DNA of 58,983 nt from CAZKWG01 sp964615375 (GCA_964615375.1 CAZTOW010000056.1:1-58983); one strand, 5' to 3'. Counted from the stretch's first letter, positions 22,959-32,808 are shown. Notes: generated from the sequence alone by a model not told the origin. Numbers and translations are program-made.

Positions 22959-24922
22959 TCACACGGGTGACTATCATCGCGCTCGTCTCTCTCTGCTCGG
23001 CCTGCGACCTCGGCCCCACCAGGGAGGAGGTGTTGGACCCGGACGCGGACGGCGTGCTCTGGCCGGACGACTGCGCGAGCGACGCCCCCGCCGTACACCC
23101 TGGCGCCGACGAGATCCCCTACGACGGCGTGGACAACGACTGCGACCCATCGACCCCAGACGACGACCTCGACGAGGATGGTTTCGGCGTCGAGGTCGAC
23201 TGCGATGACGCCGACGCTGAGGTGAGTCCTTCAGCCGAGGAGGTCACCTACGACGATCTGGACAACGACTGCGACCCCGACACCCCCGACGACGACCTCG
23301 ACGGCGACGGGTTCGGCGAGGCGGACGATTGTGACGACGCGGACGCCACGGTCGCGCCTGGCGCGGCCGAGGTGTGCGGCGACGGCGTCCTAAACGACTG
23401 CGAGGGCTCAGCGGCCGAAGCCTGGGAGGCGTGCTCGGACGCGAGTGGCGCGCTCGCCGAGGTCGCAAACAGGAGCACCGGCTCCGACGGCGTGGACTAC
23501 AACTACGGCTTCGCGGTGGCGGGCCACAGCGATCCGGCGAACCATCTGGCGCAGCTCGCCATTGGCGCCGTGCGCAACATCACGGCTGGGAGCGTCGGTG
23601 GAGCGGCATATCTCTTCCGAAACGTCCCGCCGTCCGCGGTGATGGGCTCGCAGACCACGGCGGACGCACGGATCGGGCTCACGTCGGCCGAGGCCGGTGA
23701 TTGCCTCGGCACCGCGATCACGTTTGCGGGCGATCTCGTCGGCGACGGATACGTCTACACGGCCGTTGGAGCGGACTGTACCATGGATCAACACGGCTCT
23801 GTCTACGTCCTGCTACCCCGCGAGTCTACGAAGCCGGAGACCATCGGCGACGAGAACAGCGTGGAGCTGATCGGGAGTGTGGTGGACGGTCAGCTCGGGT
23901 TCTCGGTTGCGGGCGCCGGCGACCTCAACGGCGATGGCTACGACGACCTCCTGGCCGGAGCGCCCTACCTCGACGCGGGTGATCACCAGGCGGGAGCCGT
24001 CTACATCGTGTGGGGAGAGAGCACTCTCCTGGACGCGGCGACGGCTGGCATAGAGGAGGTATCCACACGCATCGACGGGCAGACGGAGACGTGGTTTGGG
24101 ACCTCGCTCGCAGGGGTCGGAGACGTCGATGGAGATGGTCTGCGGGACATCCTGGCCGCGGCCCGCCTTGGACCCGACAACGACGCGACCGTGCTCACCG
24201 AGGAGGCCGCGTTCCTCTTCCTCGCTCCCGGCGAAGAGGCTCCAGCCTCCAGCGGAGACGCTGGGGCGATCTACCACGGGTGCGGCGCGCAGGTGGACGG
24301 CGCGGCGCGCTGCGCCTACGCGGCGGTGGGGGCCGGCGACGTCGATGAGGATGGCTACGATGACCTCCTCGTAGGCGCATTCAACGAGGGTGGGATGTAT
24401 GCTCAGGGCGCGGCGGCCTTCCTCCTGCCTGGAGGTCACAGCCCCTCCTCCGGGGAGCTGGCAGACGCGCCTTCGGTCTTCGACCTGCCGGGGTGCTCGA
24501 CCTGTTCTGGATCGGCGTCTAGCGTAAAGCACGCCTACGATGTGACCAAGACGTCCATGGCGGGCAACGGCGACATGAACGGCGACGGCCACGTCGACCT
24601 CCTCATTGGCGATCCAGCCAGCAGTGAGAACGTGGACGCCGAGGCGCTCGCGGGCGCCGTCTACCTCATCCTCGGTCCAGTTCCCGTGGATGGCCTGGGC
24701 ACGGAAGAACTGGGATCGTCGGGGCGGCCGACCTGGTACGGCGGGCAGAAGTGCGCCGCTGCTGGCTGGTCGGTCGCCATGGCAGACCTGGATTTCGACG
24801 GCGCCGACGAGGCGATCATCGGCGTTCCGACGTGTGACATCGCGGGTGACATGGACGGCGATGGAGTCGCCGAGGGCGCCTCGACGGGTTTCGTCGCGAT
24901 CTTGCCAGGATCGGCACTTTGA
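22955..24922 (+). CDS. MopE-repeat/FG-GAP lipoprotein (copy 1)
   Basis: 655 residues; ATG 22955 overlaps the kinase stop as ATGA. Signal peptide with lipobox L-C-S-A-C. Residues ~30-140 hold three D-C-D-D-A-D...P-G-A-x-E-x-x-Y-D-G-x-D-N-D-C-D units of the MopE metal-binding type. The rest is a seven-bladed FG-GAP propeller with G-D-L-N-G-D-G-Y-D-D-L-L-A-G-A and D-V-D-G-D-G-L calcium-binding loops. Such proteins are exported and surface-anchored; calcium binding is expected from the loops. A sensor or adhesin role with the adjacent kinase is inferred. Confidence 0.88.
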   Translation: MITRVTIIALVSLCSACDLGPTREEVLDPDADGVLWPDDCASDAPAVHPGADEIPYDGVDNDCDPSTPDDDLDEDGFGVEVDCDDADAEVSPSAEEVTYDDLDNDCDPDTPDDDLDGDGFGEADDCDDADATVAPGAAEVCGDGVLNDCEGSAAEAWEACSDASGALAEVANRSTGSDGVDYNYGFAVAGHSDPANHLAQLAIGAVRNITAGSVGGAAYLFRNVPPSAVMGSQTTADARIGLTSAEAGDCLGTAITFAGDLVGDGYVYTAVGADCTMDQHGSVYVLLPRESTKPETIGDENSVELIGSVVDGQLGFSVAGAGDLNGDGYDDLLAGAPYLDAGDHQAGAVYIVWGESTLLDAATAGIEEVSTRIDGQTETWFGTSLAGVGDVDGDGLRDILAAARLGPDNDATVLTEEAAFLFLAPGEEAPASSGDAGAIYHGCGAQVDGAARCAYAAVGAGDVDEDGYDDLLVGAFNEGGMYAQGAAAFLLPGGHSPSSGELADAPSVFDLPGCSTCSGSASSVKHAYDVTKTSMAGNGDMNGDGHVDLLIGDPASSENVDAEALAGAVYLILGPVPVDGLGTEELGSSGRPTWYGGQKCAAAGWSVAMADLDFDGADEAIIGVPTCDIAGDMDGDGVAEGASTGFVAILPGSAL

Positions 24923-25286
24923 CAGCGCTCTGCGAACGCCAGAGCGCTGGCCTGCCGGAGCGAACTCGCCGCTTCGAGATGCCCGCGCCAGCGGCACCTC
25001 CATGCGTCGCGGCTCATGGGGAGCCTGAGAGGCTGAACTCCAATTCAGATCATGGTGACGCTGGGATGACGTGTTCACCGACACTGCCGCAATGGTGGAT
25101 CAAGGTACGGCGAGCCGCCCACGGAGAGGAGCGGTTGACGGCCAGGTTCCGCGCGGAGAAGACTCAGACCACTTCATGGGGAACTGACCTGCCAAGATGT
25201 CCCGCGATGCGAAACGAGTCAGATCCGAGGCCCGACGCTCAGCGCGTCCCAGCGGCCGGTGCCGTCCTTCGCGGTGAGCTCGCCTC
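24923..25286 (+). other. 364-bp intergenic region between operon copies
   Basis: No gene supported. It must hold the promoter of copy 2; I see no clear -35/-10 or -24/-12 pair and no strong hairpin. Confidence 0.4.
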
Positions 25287-26150
25287 ATGTTGACCACCGT
25301 TCTCCTCCTGGCGAGATCAGCCGTCGCGGCGACGTCCTGCGCCAGCACGCCCGCGATGATGACGGGCATGGCCCATGTGGCGGAGCAGGAGTACGTCGAC
25401 ATGAAGGACGACGACTTCAAGGCCAGCATGGAGGCGCTGCGCAAAGACATCGGGTGCCTCATCGAGGCGCCCACCCCGTCGGATGTAGCGCAGGTCCACC
25501 GCGTAGAGGCGCTCGCGGCCTTTCAGGCCGGAGACCGATCGCGGGCGCTCGCCTCCCTGCGCGCGATGGTGGAGGCCGATTCAACCGCCACGCTCTCCGA
25601 GGACGTCGCCCCGCCGGGACACGCGCTGCAGGGCCTGCTCGCCCAGGCCCGCGCCGCGCCGCCCTCCCCCCGAACGCTCGGGCGGGTCTTCGATCCGTGC
25701 CAGCTCGTAGTGGATGGCCGTGTGACCTTTGACCTCCCCAAGGAGCGTCCATCGTTGACGCTCATCAAGGATCCGCGTGGACACGTATTGTGGGCCGGAC
25801 TCCTACCGCCCGATCCGCTCGTGCTGACGGTCTGCCCGATATCTTCCGGCGATGCGTCGTCACCAACGCCTCCCAGGCGCACCTGGAACCGAAAGCTGAA
25901 CCTCATGGCGGGCTCGACGGCGCTCGTCGCGGCTGGCCTCTGGGCCTGGACGGCCCATGATCTCTCGCAAATCAACGCCGCGAAACAGTACATCGGCGAC
26001 GGGTATGGTCCCGAACGGGCCGACTTCGACGCCGATGAGGTGGAGGCGCAGCGTCTGCGCGTGGGCGGAATCGGCCTGGCGGCGCAGACCGTGAGCGGCG
26101 TCGCGCTCGGCTTCGGTGTGGCCGCCATCGGCGCGAGGTTCGTATGGTAG
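25287..26150 (+). CDS. membrane protein, first gene of kinase/MopE operon copy 2
   Basis: 287 residues from ATG 25287. Paralogue of the gene at 20383: shared S-T-P-A-M-M-T-G after the signal segment, V-H-R-V-E-A-L-A-A-F, W-A-G-L-L-P-P-D and a transmembrane helix before a hydrophobic C terminus. Starts with a clear signal peptide (L-L-L-A-R-S-A-V-A-A). Overlaps the kinase gene by 7 bp. Unknown family. Confidence 0.72.
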   Translation: MLTTVLLLARSAVAATSCASTPAMMTGMAHVAEQEYVDMKDDDFKASMEALRKDIGCLIEAPTPSDVAQVHRVEALAAFQAGDRSRALASLRAMVEADSTATLSEDVAPPGHALQGLLAQARAAPPSPRTLGRVFDPCQLVVDGRVTFDLPKERPSLTLIKDPRGHVLWAGLLPPDPLVLTVCPISSGDASSPTPPRRTWNRKLNLMAGSTALVAAGLWAWTAHDLSQINAAKQYIGDGYGPERADFDADEVEAQRLRVGGIGLAAQTVSGVALGFGVAAIGARFVW

Positions 26151-27943
26151 AGGAGGGGCGCCGCTTCGAGCTCGTGGAGGTCGTCGGCACTGGCGGCTTT
26201 GGGACGGTCTACCGTGCGCGCTTCATCGGCGAGGGAGGGTTCGCCAAGGATGTGGCGCTCAAGGTGCTCAATCAGAAGCTGGAGGACGTGGACGAGGTAG
26301 CCCGAAGACTCCGGGACGAGGCGCGCATGCTCGGACTCCTGCGCCACCGGGCCATCGTGCAGGTGGACCGGCTGACCAGGCTGGACGGCCGCTGGACCAT
26401 CGTGATGGAGTACGTCGAGGGGCGCAGCCTCGGCCAGATCCTGGAACACGGGGTGGTGCCGCCCGCATCGGCGGTCGAGATTGTCGGCGAGATCGCGGGC
26501 GCGCTGAACACCGCCTACAACCAGCCTGGTCCAACCGGCGCCCCGCTGCGCCTGCTGCACCGGGACATCAAGCCATCAAACATCCAGATCACGCCGCACG
26601 GCGAGGTCAAGGTGCTCGACTTCGGGATCGCCCGCGCGGAGTTCGAGGCTCGGGAGGCCGAGACACACTCGCTCGCGTTCGGCACCTTGGAGTACATGTC
26701 CCCCGAGCGCCTGGACATGCAGGGCGAAGGACCGCACGCGGACATCTACGCACTCGGCGTCCTGCTCTTCGAGATGCTGGTCGGCTCCAACTTCGGTCGG
26801 ACCTCTGCGCGCAAGGACCGCCACGAGACCCGCATCGGGGACGCTATGGCGCGCGTCGTGGCCCTGGAGGGGCTCAGCGACGAGCTGATCGGGCTCCTGC
26901 ACGCCATGCTCGCCTGGGCGCCCGAGGATCGGCCCACCGCAGCCGAGATCGAGCGCCGGTGCGTGCGCCTCCGCGGGGGGCTCGCCGGTGAGCCGCTTCG
27001 GTTCTGGACGGAGCGAGCGCTCGTCCCGCTGCTCGCCCAGCCCAAGGTCGGCGCTGAGCCCAAGGGCCCCGTGGACGATGAGCTCGTCGGGACGATCCTC
27101 ATGGAGCGGAGCCAGCCGCGCGGCGTGGGGGAGGGCGTGACGCGCTGGGAGCGGTCCACGCCAAGCGCGGCACCCGAGCGACGCCCGACGCCTTCATCGT
27201 TCCCGCCGGCCGCGGTGACGCGCGAGACGCCGCTACCGGGACCCGAGCAGGCCCAGGAGACGAGAACGCCGTCTACAGCGTCCTATGCCGTGGAGCCTGG
27301 CGGCTACGATGAGCTGACGGAGCCGCCGGTCCAGCCAGGCGGGCGACGCCTGCTCATGGTCGCGGCTGGAGCGATGGTCGCCATTGGCCTCTGTGGCGTG
27401 GCGATGCTGGTCCCCGATGATGTCGCCGCCCCGGCCGAGCCCGCGCGCGCCGTGGCGGAGTCGGAGGCCGTCCCCGAAGTCCGGGGTCCTTCGCCAGCGG
27501 CAGCCGTGGCCGCGGTCAGCGCGTCCGACCTCACGCCTGCGGAGGAGGCCGCCCCGGCCGTCGAGCCGGCGCCTACAACGCCCAAAGCATCCGGCCCGGA
27601 GGCAGGATCCCGGTCGAACGACAGGAGCACCTCGGCGTCGGCAAGCAGGAGCAGGAAGGCGCAGGGGAGCTGCGCGCCGTCCGCCGCCGAGGCTGTGCGC
27701 GTGAGCGTTATGGGTACGGCCGGCGAGATCGCGCTGAAGTCGGACTCTGGGTGCCTGTACTCCATCGCCAACAATGGGAGCGCCGACGTACCTCCCGGGA
27801 CCTACGCGGTGCAGCTCAGGGAGAGCCCCTGGACCGCATGGTCCTATGCCAACCCACTGACGGTCAGCTCGGGCGATCACGTCCGCGGCGTGGCGCTCCA
27901 GTGCCACCTGGGGCAGCTTCGCTGCAAACGGGGGACGCCATGA
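26144..27943 (+). CDS. Hanks-type Ser/Thr protein kinase, transmembrane (copy 2)
   Basis: 599 residues. The kinase domain has G-T-G-G-F-G-T-V-Y, V-A-L-K, H-R-D-I-K-P-S-N from 139, D-F-G and S-P-E-R, all intact. Acidic and Pro-rich linker, one transmembrane helix at about 403-423, an Ala-rich outer linker and a C-terminal beta domain with S-D-S-G-C-L-Y-S-I-A-N and P-P-G-T-Y-A-V. Its outer domain differs from copy 1, so the two kinases may sense different ligands. Confidence 0.92.
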   Translation: MVEEGRRFELVEVVGTGGFGTVYRARFIGEGGFAKDVALKVLNQKLEDVDEVARRLRDEARMLGLLRHRAIVQVDRLTRLDGRWTIVMEYVEGRSLGQILEHGVVPPASAVEIVGEIAGALNTAYNQPGPTGAPLRLLHRDIKPSNIQITPHGEVKVLDFGIARAEFEAREAETHSLAFGTLEYMSPERLDMQGEGPHADIYALGVLLFEMLVGSNFGRTSARKDRHETRIGDAMARVVALEGLSDELIGLLHAMLAWAPEDRPTAAEIERRCVRLRGGLAGEPLRFWTERALVPLLAQPKVGAEPKGPVDDELVGTILMERSQPRGVGEGVTRWERSTPSAAPERRPTPSSFPPAAVTRETPLPGPEQAQETRTPSTASYAVEPGGYDELTEPPVQPGGRRLLMVAAGAMVAIGLCGVAMLVPDDVAAPAEPARAVAESEAVPEVRGPSPAAAVAAVSASDLTPAEEAAPAVEPAPTTPKASGPEAGSRSNDRSTSASASRSRKAQGSCAPSAAEAVRVSVMGTAGEIALKSDSGCLYSIANNGSADVPPGTYAVQLRESPWTAWSYANPLTVSSGDHVRGVALQCHLGQLRCKRGTP

Positions 27944-29985
27944 GGCTGGCTGCGCTACATGGGCTCGCGCTGGCATGGATGACCGGATGCGATCTCTCCC
28001 CGAGCAAGGCTGAGATCTTCGATCAGGACGGGGACGGGTGGTTCTGGGGCGATGGCACCCAGGACGACTGCGACGACGCGAACCCAGACGTGAACCCTGG
28101 CGTCGAAGAGGTCCTCGGCGACGGCGTGGACAACGACTGTGATCCCGAGACCGCGGACACAGACGGCGACGGCGACGGCTTCGGCGCCGACCAGGACTGC
28201 GACGACGGCAATCCCGAGGTGAACCTGGCCGCGACCGAGGAGCCCTACAACGGAAGAGACGACGACTGCGACGAGGCGACCCTGGACGATGACCTCGACG
28301 GCGATGGTCACGGCGCGGCCGAGGACTGCGACGATCTGGATGCGGCCATCAACCCAGATGCCGAGGAGGTCCCATACTCGGGGGTGGACGAGGACTGTGA
28401 CACGGCGACCGCCGACGATGATGTTGATGGCGACGGCTATGCCTTGGACGAGGACTGCGACGACAAAGATGTCAGCACCTTCCCGGGCGCGAGCGAGGTG
28501 TGCGGCGACGGGGTGGTGAACGACTGCGATGTCCAGCCGGCAGAGACCTGGGACGACTGCGGACTGGCCGGTGACTTCGCGCTCGCGGACGCGCCTGTCA
28601 AGCTGCTCGGGGCCGGCGCTGACGACCGCCTGGGGGCAAAGCTCGCCTTTGTCGGTGACGTGAACGGCGATGGGCTCGGCGACGCGCTCCTCGGCGCTCC
28701 ACGCCAGGAGTCCGCAGACGAGACGATGTCCAACAACGGCACAGCCTACCTGCTGCTCGGCTCACCGACCGAGGGGATCGCTGGCATCACGGAGGCAGCG
28801 TACGCGCGCCTGATCGGTGTGAGCTCTGGCGATGGCCTCACCGACGACGACCGAGCGACGCTCAACGTATCTGGCGCAGGGGACGTGGACGGAGATGGCT
28901 TCGCAGATCTGCTCGTCAGCCTGCCGGGCGACGACACCGGCGGGGCTGACGCAGGCAGCGTGGTGCTGGCCTACGGACCCGTCCCCGCCGGGGAGTCCGA
29001 GCTGCGGGGGGACGTCCTGGGCGCCCGCTTCATCGGCGAGTCTCATAACGGCGGCCTCGGCGTCTCGATCGCCGGGGTCGGGGACGTGGATGAGGACGGC
29101 TTCGACGACCTCATGGTCGGCGCCCCCTGGGATGACAACTACGCGGTGGACGCAGGTTGCGCGTTCCTGCTCCTCGGACCCAGGTACGGCGACGTCGAGC
29201 TGGACGGGGCGACGGGCGACGGGCGCGTGTTCAAATTCACGCGGTCGGACGCGCTGAGCTCGGCGGCGATCGGCGCGGCGGTGAGCTCCGCGGGGGACCT
29301 CGACGGGGACGGGCGGCTTGATCTCCTGGTCGGTGCCCCTGGTCCTACCCTGGGGGCTGTCTCTGTCCTCATGAGCGAGGACCTCAGCGCGAGCACAGCG
29401 GGCGATCTCGTCGCGTCCTACAGCTTCGTCGTGCCTGGCGACAGCGGGGCGGGAGACGTCGTCGCAGGCGGCGCGGACTGGAATGGAGACGGCTACCCCG
29501 AGTTCGCGGTCGGCGCGGGGAGCGACGACGACTACGGCGCCGAGGCCGGCGCAGTGTACGTGCTCAGCGGCGACCTTTCGGAGTGGACCTCCAGCGTGCT
29601 CGCCGAGGTCGCCATGGTGAAGATCCTCGGGGAAGAGGAGAACATGAACACAGGCCGGAGCGTGGCGTGGGCCGGGGACCTGGACGGCGACGGCCTCGCC
29701 GACCTGTTGATCGGCAACTCCGATGATTATGGCAGCGATGAGATCGCCGCGCACCTCGTCCCCGGGTTCCAGGACGGCGTCTCCCTGCTCAAGAACGCCG
29801 AGATGCGCATCTTCGGGGAAGAGGCCGTCGGCGAGGACCGCCCTGACTACGCCGGCCAAGTGGCGGGTAGCGGGGACATGGACGGGGACGGCGTGCCGGA
29901 CCTGCTGATCGGGGCGTATGGGGATGACACCACGGCGGAGGACGCCGGGGCGGTGTACCTTGTGCCGGGAGGTGGGAGGTGGTGA
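27940..29985 (+). CDS. MopE-repeat/FG-GAP lipoprotein (copy 2)
   Basis: 681 residues; ATG 27940 overlaps the kinase stop (ATGA). Lipobox M-T-G-C. Four MopE-type D-C-D-D units between about residues 25 and 190 (one more than copy 1), then an FG-GAP propeller with D-V-N-G-D-G-L-G-D-A-L-L-G-A, D-V-D-E-D-G-F-D-D-L-M-V-G-A and similar loops to the C terminus. Predicted surface lipoprotein binding divalent metal. Last gene of copy 2; a palindrome follows 23 bp later. Confidence 0.88.
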   Translation: MRLAALHGLALAWMTGCDLSPSKAEIFDQDGDGWFWGDGTQDDCDDANPDVNPGVEEVLGDGVDNDCDPETADTDGDGDGFGADQDCDDGNPEVNLAATEEPYNGRDDDCDEATLDDDLDGDGHGAAEDCDDLDAAINPDAEEVPYSGVDEDCDTATADDDVDGDGYALDEDCDDKDVSTFPGASEVCGDGVVNDCDVQPAETWDDCGLAGDFALADAPVKLLGAGADDRLGAKLAFVGDVNGDGLGDALLGAPRQESADETMSNNGTAYLLLGSPTEGIAGITEAAYARLIGVSSGDGLTDDDRATLNVSGAGDVDGDGFADLLVSLPGDDTGGADAGSVVLAYGPVPAGESELRGDVLGARFIGESHNGGLGVSIAGVGDVDEDGFDDLMVGAPWDDNYAVDAGCAFLLLGPRYGDVELDGATGDGRVFKFTRSDALSSAAIGAAVSSAGDLDGDGRLDLLVGAPGPTLGAVSVLMSEDLSASTAGDLVASYSFVVPGDSGAGDVVAGGADWNGDGYPEFAVGAGSDDDYGAEAGAVYVLSGDLSEWTSSVLAEVAMVKILGEEENMNTGRSVAWAGDLDGDGLADLLIGNSDDYGSDEIAAHLVPGFQDGVSLLKNAEMRIFGEEAVGEDRPDYAGQVAGSGDMDGDGVPDLLIGAYGDDTTAEDAGAVYLVPGGGRW

Positions 29986-30007
29986 GGAGTCGCAAGCTGA
30001 CCCGGTA

Positions 30008-30028
30008 GAGGTAGTCCAGGACTACCTC
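30008..30028. terminator. palindromic terminator between convergent genes
   Basis: GAGGTAGTCC, A, GGACTACCTC: a perfect 10-bp inverted repeat around one base (8-bp stem with a 5-nt loop when folded). It lies between the end of the copy 2 lipoprotein gene and the convergent lysozyme-like gene. No T run, so Rho-independent activity is uncertain. Confidence 0.55.
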
Positions 30029-30067
30029 GCCCCAGCAACGCTTCTCGGTGAAATGGCGCAGGATGAG

Positions 30068-31327
30068 TCAGGTGTTCGGGGCGCTGTTGTTCGTCTTTGC
30101 GTCCCCACCCTTCATCTTGTATGTGCCGTTAATGAGGTCGACTCTGTCTTTGAATCGGGTCTTTACTCCTTTGTCGAGGGTTCCACCCTGAACAGTGTCG
30201 CTCCAACTCTTCATATTGGTGGCCAATCCCGCCTTGTCTCCTTTGAGCACAGGGCCCTTTAAATACTTCTCCCACTTTTCTTTGGTTAGATCACCGCGAT
30301 ACTGAAGATCCATCAGCAGCTCAAACGTCTCTTTGTCCAGGCTCTTTAAGGCATCAGGTAAGTTGTGCGTGCCATCAGGTCCAGGCGTTCCCTCAAGGCA
30401 CCATTCGGACAGGTTGTGAGCAAGCGTCTCGTACTTTCGTTTGTACTCATCAACGAACAACTTCGCTTGCATCTCCTCGGTAATGGATGGAAGTTGGCTG
30501 GCAGCGAGCTTGCCGAGTTTGTATTGTTTGTACTTCTCGGCGTCGCCCTGCTTCAGTCCAGCAGCGATCAAATCACTGTACACGCTGTCTGCGCTGCGAC
30601 TCTGCATGTCATAGCCAGCGCCAATTGTCAAGCCGGACCCGTTGCCAGGATCGTGGGGCTTTAGTGTTGCGCCTGGCGCATCAGGGATTATCTCCTGATT
30701 GTACGTGAATCCCCCAACAGGCAGCGTGGTGCTTGCGTTCGTTCCGGGGGTATACCCCGTGAACAGGCTGCGGGTCTCATAGAAATCGACACCTGGAACA
30801 GTGACCTTCTCGTTCGGCTGTAGGCTCGTCTTGCCACCGTGCGCGGCAACAAGCACTTCTTGGAGGTATTTGTCCTGGCTGCCATAGCTTGACTGTGCGA
30901 TGGCGGACAACGATCCCCCTGGTTGCACGGTGGCAGTGGTTCCACCCTTCGTCTTGATGTCGAACCCATATGGAGTCAGTGCTGTCCCGATCTGCTGGCC
31001 GGGAGGCTCCGAGGGCTGCTGTTGGCTGTCATCTCCAAAGATCCAGTCGATCAGATCGCATACGGTGCTTTGATCCTCGGTGCCATCGCACCCGAATCGT
31101 CCCCGCAGATTATCGCCGATGCTCCCGATTCGGTCGCCATTCGAACCGGAAATCCAGGCTCGTTTCAGGGCCTGCGGTGCCACGTCAGCGCCTGGCCCCG
31201 TCATCGTATTCTGGAGCGGTTCGACGAGTCCGAGTCCCACCTGAGGTGGCGTGTACCTAGTGCTGGCCAAGTCTTGTGGCGTACCGGAGGGCGATTGACT
31301 CTGGGGAGAGTAGGACTTGGACGACAT
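30068..31327 (-). CDS. pesticin/T4-lysozyme-like muramidase with LysM-like segment
   Basis: 419 residues; ATG 31327 chosen over GTG 31333 because GAGGTG lies 5 bases upstream. Residues 1-110 are Ser/Gln/Pro-rich and probably disordered. Residues ~125-180 (Q-P-G-G-S-L-S-A-I-A...P-N-E-K-V-T-V-P-G) fit a LysM-type wall-binding fold. The C-terminal half has G-S-G-L-T-I-G-A-G-Y-D-M, as in pesticin-like phage lysozymes, which cut the glycan chain. No signal peptide, which suits an effector delivered by a secretion machine. More AT-rich than the neighbours. Confidence 0.7.
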   Translation of the reverse strand: MSSKSYSPQSQSPSGTPQDLASTRYTPPQVGLGLVEPLQNTMTGPGADVAPQALKRAWISGSNGDRIGSIGDNLRGRFGCDGTEDQSTVCDLIDWIFGDDSQQQPSEPPGQQIGTALTPYGFDIKTKGGTTATVQPGGSLSAIAQSSYGSQDKYLQEVLVAAHGGKTSLQPNEKVTVPGVDFYETRSLFTGYTPGTNASTTLPVGGFTYNQEIIPDAPGATLKPHDPGNGSGLTIGAGYDMQSRSADSVYSDLIAAGLKQGDAEKYKQYKLGKLAASQLPSITEEMQAKLFVDEYKRKYETLAHNLSEWCLEGTPGPDGTHNLPDALKSLDKETFELLMDLQYRGDLTKEKWEKYLKGPVLKGDKAGLATNMKSWSDTVQGGTLDKGVKTRFKDRVDLINGTYKMKGGDAKTNNSAPNT

Positions 31328-31866
31328 GTTCACCTCGCATCGGCAGGTTCATCCTCGTAGCGTCTGGATGTCAATGGAGGCCGCCGATTTCATCGTCCCT
31401 GTCGATATCGGCCGTGTACGCGGAGATCGTCGAGCGGTGGCGCGACGCCCTATTCGGGCACATGTCCTCCTCTGCAGCGGGCTTCGACGTCGCTCGTGCA
31501 CATGCCGTCTACCCCTCCACCAGCACCTTGACCACCGCCCACGTCGGCGCTGCGTGCGGTGGTGTGGCACGGCCAAATAGAGATCCCTGCCTAACAAGGC
31601 CGGGTCCTCGGCGGAGGAGCTTGGTGCGTGAGTGGGTACCAGGCCCTGGCCATTGCGCCCGACTGGCTCAAGGGCCGCGGGTCGGCGCAATGCCGAATTC
31701 AAATTTCGACATCTGAACATATATTTATGTGATCGTTCATAACTATGGGTGTTTATACCGAGAAGATTTCGAATCCTAACCAGTCGCCTATCTTAACAAT
31801 CCCGATAGTCGCTTGATCGCCTTCGGGTGACTGTGCCACCATCTTGATGAAATTCGGAGGATGGAC
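31328..31866. promoter_or_regulatory. divergent regulatory region between two lysozyme genes
   Basis: About 540 bp with no gene supported. The right part (31700-31800) is AT-rich and carries a dyad, ACATA-TATT-TATGT at 31717-31730, flanked by GAAC and GTTC, which may be an operator. A promoter for the GH24 gene probably lies here; hexamers are not clear enough to place. Confidence 0.4.
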
Positions 31867-32775
31867 ATGGGAAACGGCTCATCCTGGCTCAGTCACCTGA
31901 CTGGCGACCAGAACTTCTCGGAGGCTGGCACCGACAGCTCCCAAGCCACAACCGGTTCGGCTGGTGGTGCGGCTGCCGGCCTGCTCGGCAACGGCTTCTT
32001 GCAGAACCTCCTTGGCCTCGGCGCGGACTCGTGCCCGGCCAGCACGACTGGGGCGGGCGTAGGGGCGCTTGTTGGCGGCGCCGTCCTTGGGCCCATAGGC
32101 GCGCTCGTGGGCGGATGGGCTGGAGGCAAGCTAGCTTGCCTCAGCGCATCGCAGGATTCGAACAGGGACGATACCAGCGCTGAAGGCGACCCCGAAGTCG
32201 AGCAGGTGGTCAACCGGATCAGCCCCCAGGGCGCCGGCTACATCGCGAGCGCGGAGGGCTTCCGGGGCGAGCTCTACGAAGACGACGCAGGACACTGTAC
32301 GGTCGGCTATGGTCATCTGGTGCACCTGGGCGCGTGCAACGGGGACGTCTCCGAAGCGCCCTTCACGGGTGGCATCAGTCAGGAGGACGCTGTCGCGCTG
32401 TTCAGCAGCAAACTGGTCTCCTACGAAGACGCGGTTACTGCGGCCTTCGGCGATCATCTGACCCAGGGCCAATTCGACGCGCTAACGAGCTTCGCCTACA
32501 ATCTAGGCCCGGAGTACTTCAATCCGGACAGCCCCAAGTATGACCCCGACATCGTCGAGAACGTCAAGTCTGGCAACTTCGAGGCGGCCACAGCAGAAAT
32601 GCAGCGCTACACATATGCCAGCGGCGTGGAACTGCCCGGCTTGGTCAAGCGTAGACAGGATGAAGCCTCCATCTTCCAGAATGGGTTCTCGGCCGACACT
32701 CCCCTCAACTTCCCTATCGACTCCACAGTTCAGAAATGGTTCGAGGACACGCCGCGTACAACGCCGATTACCTGA
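31867..32775 (+). CDS. GH24 (T4-type) lysozyme with Gly-rich hydrophobic N-terminal segment
   Basis: 302 residues; ATG 31867 is preferred to ATG 31861 because GGAGG (31856-31860) would touch the latter. Residues ~55-85 are a Gly/Ala-rich hydrophobic segment (G-A-V-L-G-P-I-G-A-L-V-G-G) that could insert in a membrane. The enzyme domain has S-A-E-G-F-R-G-E-L-Y-E-D-D (Glu130 catalytic) and C-T-V-G-Y-G-H, then the F-D-A-L-T-S-F-A-Y-N-L-G motif of GH24 endolysins. It should hydrolyse peptidoglycan. Divergent from the pesticin-like gene and convergent with brxL (33 bp). Confidence 0.85.
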   Translation: MGNGSSWLSHLTGDQNFSEAGTDSSQATTGSAGGAAAGLLGNGFLQNLLGLGADSCPASTTGAGVGALVGGAVLGPIGALVGGWAGGKLACLSASQDSNRDDTSAEGDPEVEQVVNRISPQGAGYIASAEGFRGELYEDDAGHCTVGYGHLVHLGACNGDVSEAPFTGGISQEDAVALFSSKLVSYEDAVTAAFGDHLTQGQFDALTSFAYNLGPEYFNPDSPKYDPDIVENVKSGNFEAATAEMQRYTYASGVELPGLVKRRQDEASIFQNGFSADTPLNFPIDSTVQKWFEDTPRTTPIT

Positions 32776-32808
32776 GCCTTCGTACGATTGATGGCGGGTG
32801 AGGTCGGA

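Larger units (their letters stand above)
20383..29985 (+). repeat. tandem duplication of a three-gene operon
   Basis: Copy 1 (20383-24922) and copy 2 (25287-29985) each encode a membrane protein, a Hanks-type kinase and a MopE/FG-GAP lipoprotein in the same order, with the same overlaps (7-bp overlap between genes 1 and 2, ATGA between 2 and 3). Kinase domains are highly similar; linkers and lipoprotein propellers are diverged, so the duplication is not recent. Confidence 0.85.
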
